Below the pieces are notes generated by a model, which had not been told where the DNA came from, did not search any database, and was given only the letters and a program-made list of their open reading frames with translations. The position numbers and the translations under genes are program-made. DNA of 64,000 bases from Flavobacteriaceae bacterium (GTDB lineage Bacteria; Bacteroidota; Bacteroidia; Flavobacteriales; Flavobacteriaceae): assembly GCA_028284005.1 (NCBI GenBank), contig JANQSO010000007.1, positions 558,001-622,000 on the forward strand, written 5' to 3'. Shown piece after piece: positions 62,593 through 64,000 of the stretch (positions are counted from its first letter, which is position 1; the number at the start of each line of letters is the position of its first letter).

Positions 62593-63705
62593 ATGAAAAA
62601 AATCTACTTATTAGTTCTTTACTTTTTGTTTGGGACATACAACATAATGGCACAAGACCTTGAAATGTTTGTTAGCAGTACAGCCGAAGATGCCATAAAA
62701 AAATACGATGAAAACGGAACTTTCCTGGGAAATTTCATTCCTGCCAATTCGGGAGGTTTAGACGGCCCTCAGGATATAATCTTTCTGGATGATAATACGG
62801 TAATCGTCTCCGGTATACAAAATACAGCTATAAAACAGTATAATGCCACTACCGGAGATTATATTGGAGATTTCACTTCCGGATACAGCCTGAATCAACC
62901 CACAAGAATGGTAATAAGGGATAATTTATTGTATGTAATTCAATGGGCGAATACAAATAATAAAGTGGTTCGATTTGACATGGATGGCAATTTTGTGGAT
63001 GAATTCACATCTATAGGAATCCCCCAGAGTATTGGAATAGACTGGGATGAAGCAGGAAATTTATACGTTTCCAGTTTCGGGCAAGGGCCCAATGGTTTTG
63101 TTCAAAAATTTGATACTTCCGGAAACGACATGGGTGTATTTATTGACTCAAGTATTCTGCAAGGGCCTACCAATATCTGGTTTGATGACAACCAGGACCT
63201 TCTCGTAGAAGACTGGACCCTTGGTATCGTAAGAAGGTTTTCTTCTACCGGACAGTTCCTTAACAATTTTATTACCGGTATGACCAATCCGGAAGGTGTC
63301 GCTTTTTTACCCAATGGAAATATCCTGATATGTGATTGGGGTACAGATACTGTTGAGCAATTTGACAGCAATGGTAATGCGCTTGGAACGTTCGCAAGTG
63401 GAAATGGTATTGCAGATCCCAACGCTGTGGTGTTTAGAGATCCTAACCTGTCTGTTCCCGATCAACAAATGAATCCTGTATTTGTTACCCCCACAGTGGG
63501 AGATCGGTTCAGTTTCAATATGGATTTGATTGCTGACTTCAAATCACTTTATTTACTTGACCTGAATGGCCGGATAGTAAGAACATTTTATCCATTAGAT
63601 GATAATCGGCTGTGGAAGGCTGATGGCTTGGAAGAAGGCCTTTATTTTATCAGTGCTATAAATAAAAATTCAAAGGCCGTTCAAAAAATTATTATTAAAA
63701 AATAG
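62593..63705 (+). CDS. Secreted NHL-repeat protein with type-A T9SS sorting domain
   Basis: From ATG 62593 the protein has 370 residues. A signal peptide (MKKIYLLVLYFLFGTYNIMAQ) is followed by six or so NHL-like beta-propeller blades (for example KKYDENGTFLGNFI, QKFDTSGNDMGVF, RRFSSTGQFLNNFI, EQFDSNGNALGTFA). The last 65 residues (DFKSLYLLDLNGRIVRTFYP to AVQKIIIKK) are a type-A T9SS C-terminal sorting domain. It is exported and probably surface-attached. The ORF to 62557 is rejected in favour of the signal peptide start. Confidence 0.92.
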   Translation: MKKIYLLVLYFLFGTYNIMAQDLEMFVSSTAEDAIKKYDENGTFLGNFIPANSGGLDGPQDIIFLDDNTVIVSGIQNTAIKQYNATTGDYIGDFTSGYSLNQPTRMVIRDNLLYVIQWANTNNKVVRFDMDGNFVDEFTSIGIPQSIGIDWDEAGNLYVSSFGQGPNGFVQKFDTSGNDMGVFIDSSILQGPTNIWFDDNQDLLVEDWTLGIVRRFSSTGQFLNNFITGMTNPEGVAFLPNGNILICDWGTDTVEQFDSNGNALGTFASGNGIADPNAVVFRDPNLSVPDQQMNPVFVTPTVGDRFSFNMDLIADFKSLYLLDLNGRIVRTFYPLDDNRLWKADGLEEGLYFISAINKNSKAVQKIIIKK

Positions 63706-63747
63706 AAATAATAGATTTCTTTAAAGTCCATATTCATTTTCACAAAA

Positions 63748-63780
63748 AAACCCTCCTTACTATAAACCTCAGGAGGGTTT
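63748..63780 (+). terminator. Terminator after the NHL gene
   Basis: AAACCCTCCT/AGGAGGGTTT arms with a 13-base loop and a T tail, 43 bp after the stop. It works as a bidirectional signal on sequence grounds. Confidence 0.85.
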
Positions 63781-63813
63781 TCTACTTATTATAATTAACC
63801 AAATTATAAAAGA

Positions 63814-63841
63814 AGCCTTCCAGCCCTAAGGTTGGAAGGCT
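63814..63841 (-). terminator. Strong hairpin with minus-strand T tail
   Basis: A 12-bp stem, AGCCTTCCAGCC/GGTTGGAAGGCT, with a CTAA loop (one G-U pair). On the minus strand it is followed by TCTTTTATAATTT, so it should end a transcript entering from beyond the right edge. Confidence 0.75.
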
Positions 63842-64000
63842 ACAGATAAAAAGAACTTCGTTAACATTTACTAACCAATTAAAATGAAAAAAAGCCATTC
63901 CTTAATTATCTGCTTTACTAATTGATTTTGCATATGCCAAAAAACAAACATATTAATTACTCTAATCAATTATGAGGTATCGAATTTTTTCGCCCATGTT

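Larger units (their letters stand above)
63706..64000. other. Terminal intergenic region
   Basis: Two terminators lie at 63748-63780 and 63814-63841. The remaining bases to 64000 are AT-rich and I see no gene. Confidence 0.7.

Noticed and set aside
63841-64000. Possible aromatic leader peptide on the minus strand (26 codons with Phe and Trp)
   Set aside because: The hairpin at 63814 follows it, but no minus-strand gene lies downstream, so the hairpin is better explained as an ordinary terminator.

Overview
The window is AT-rich DNA from a member of the Bacteroidota, most likely a marine-type Flavobacteriaceae. The signs are type IX secretion (T9SS) sorting domains, a PorP/SprF-family protein, a GSCFA protein, a two-gene MetH, Bacteroidota-type -7 promoter boxes (TAnnTTTG) and an almost complete lack of Shine-Dalgarno sequences. 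I found no tRNA, rRNA, CRISPR array or insertion sequence.

Layout. (1) 1-7.7 kb, minus strand: a methionine operon (trans-sulfuration enzyme, homoserine dehydrogenase, OsmC-like protein, metH in two genes, metF) behind a SAM-I (S-box) riboswitch. (2) 9.4-13.7 kb, plus strand: leuA-leuC-leuD-leuB. (3) 26.1-13.8 kb, minus strand: a nine-gene operon ilvE-D-B-N-C-A-thrA-B-C. Its leader carries two consecutive attenuators, each a short Ile/Val/Thr-rich leader peptide followed by an intrinsic terminator. (4) metK, divergent from that operon, behind a SAM-II-like riboswitch. Together these make a nearly complete aspartate-family and branched-chain amino-acid island with RNA-level feedback by SAM and by Ile/Val/Thr.

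(5) 28.1-37.9 kb: a lipoprotein amidase, then a two-component system (LuxR-type regulator and TPR histidine kinase) next to two secreted MORN-repeat proteins, a beta-propeller protein and a small lipoprotein. Five near-identical 20-bp palindromes lie upstream of five of these genes. Each is 20-21 bp from a -7-like box and about 62-70 bp from the start codon, which looks like a locally encoded regulon with its own operator. (6) 37.9-44.7 kb: GSCFA protein, alaS, M23 peptidase, MerR regulator, LemA and two TPM proteins. (7) 44.8-48.8 kb: a T9SS type-B adhesin with its PorP/SprF partner. (8) 49.2-57.3 kb: der, era, an AhpD-like protein, a methyltransferase, an AlkB-like oxygenase, and an ArsR/PLP-decarboxylase/PAP2-phosphatase cluster.

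(9) 57.8-62.2 kb: a tyrosine recombinase gene followed by a 3.37-kb segment bounded by a perfect 26-bp inverted repeat. The segment holds two tail-to-tail genes, an ATP-grasp protein and a STAND-like ATPase/TPR protein, and each start codon lies 5-7 bp inside its repeat. This is the arrangement of an invertible element that would exchange which whole gene sits behind each flanking promoter. (10) 62.6-63.7 kb: a secreted NHL-repeat T9SS protein with terminators.

The strongest candidates for something undescribed are the invertible two-gene cassette, the five-site palindrome regulon and the tandem ilv-thr attenuators.
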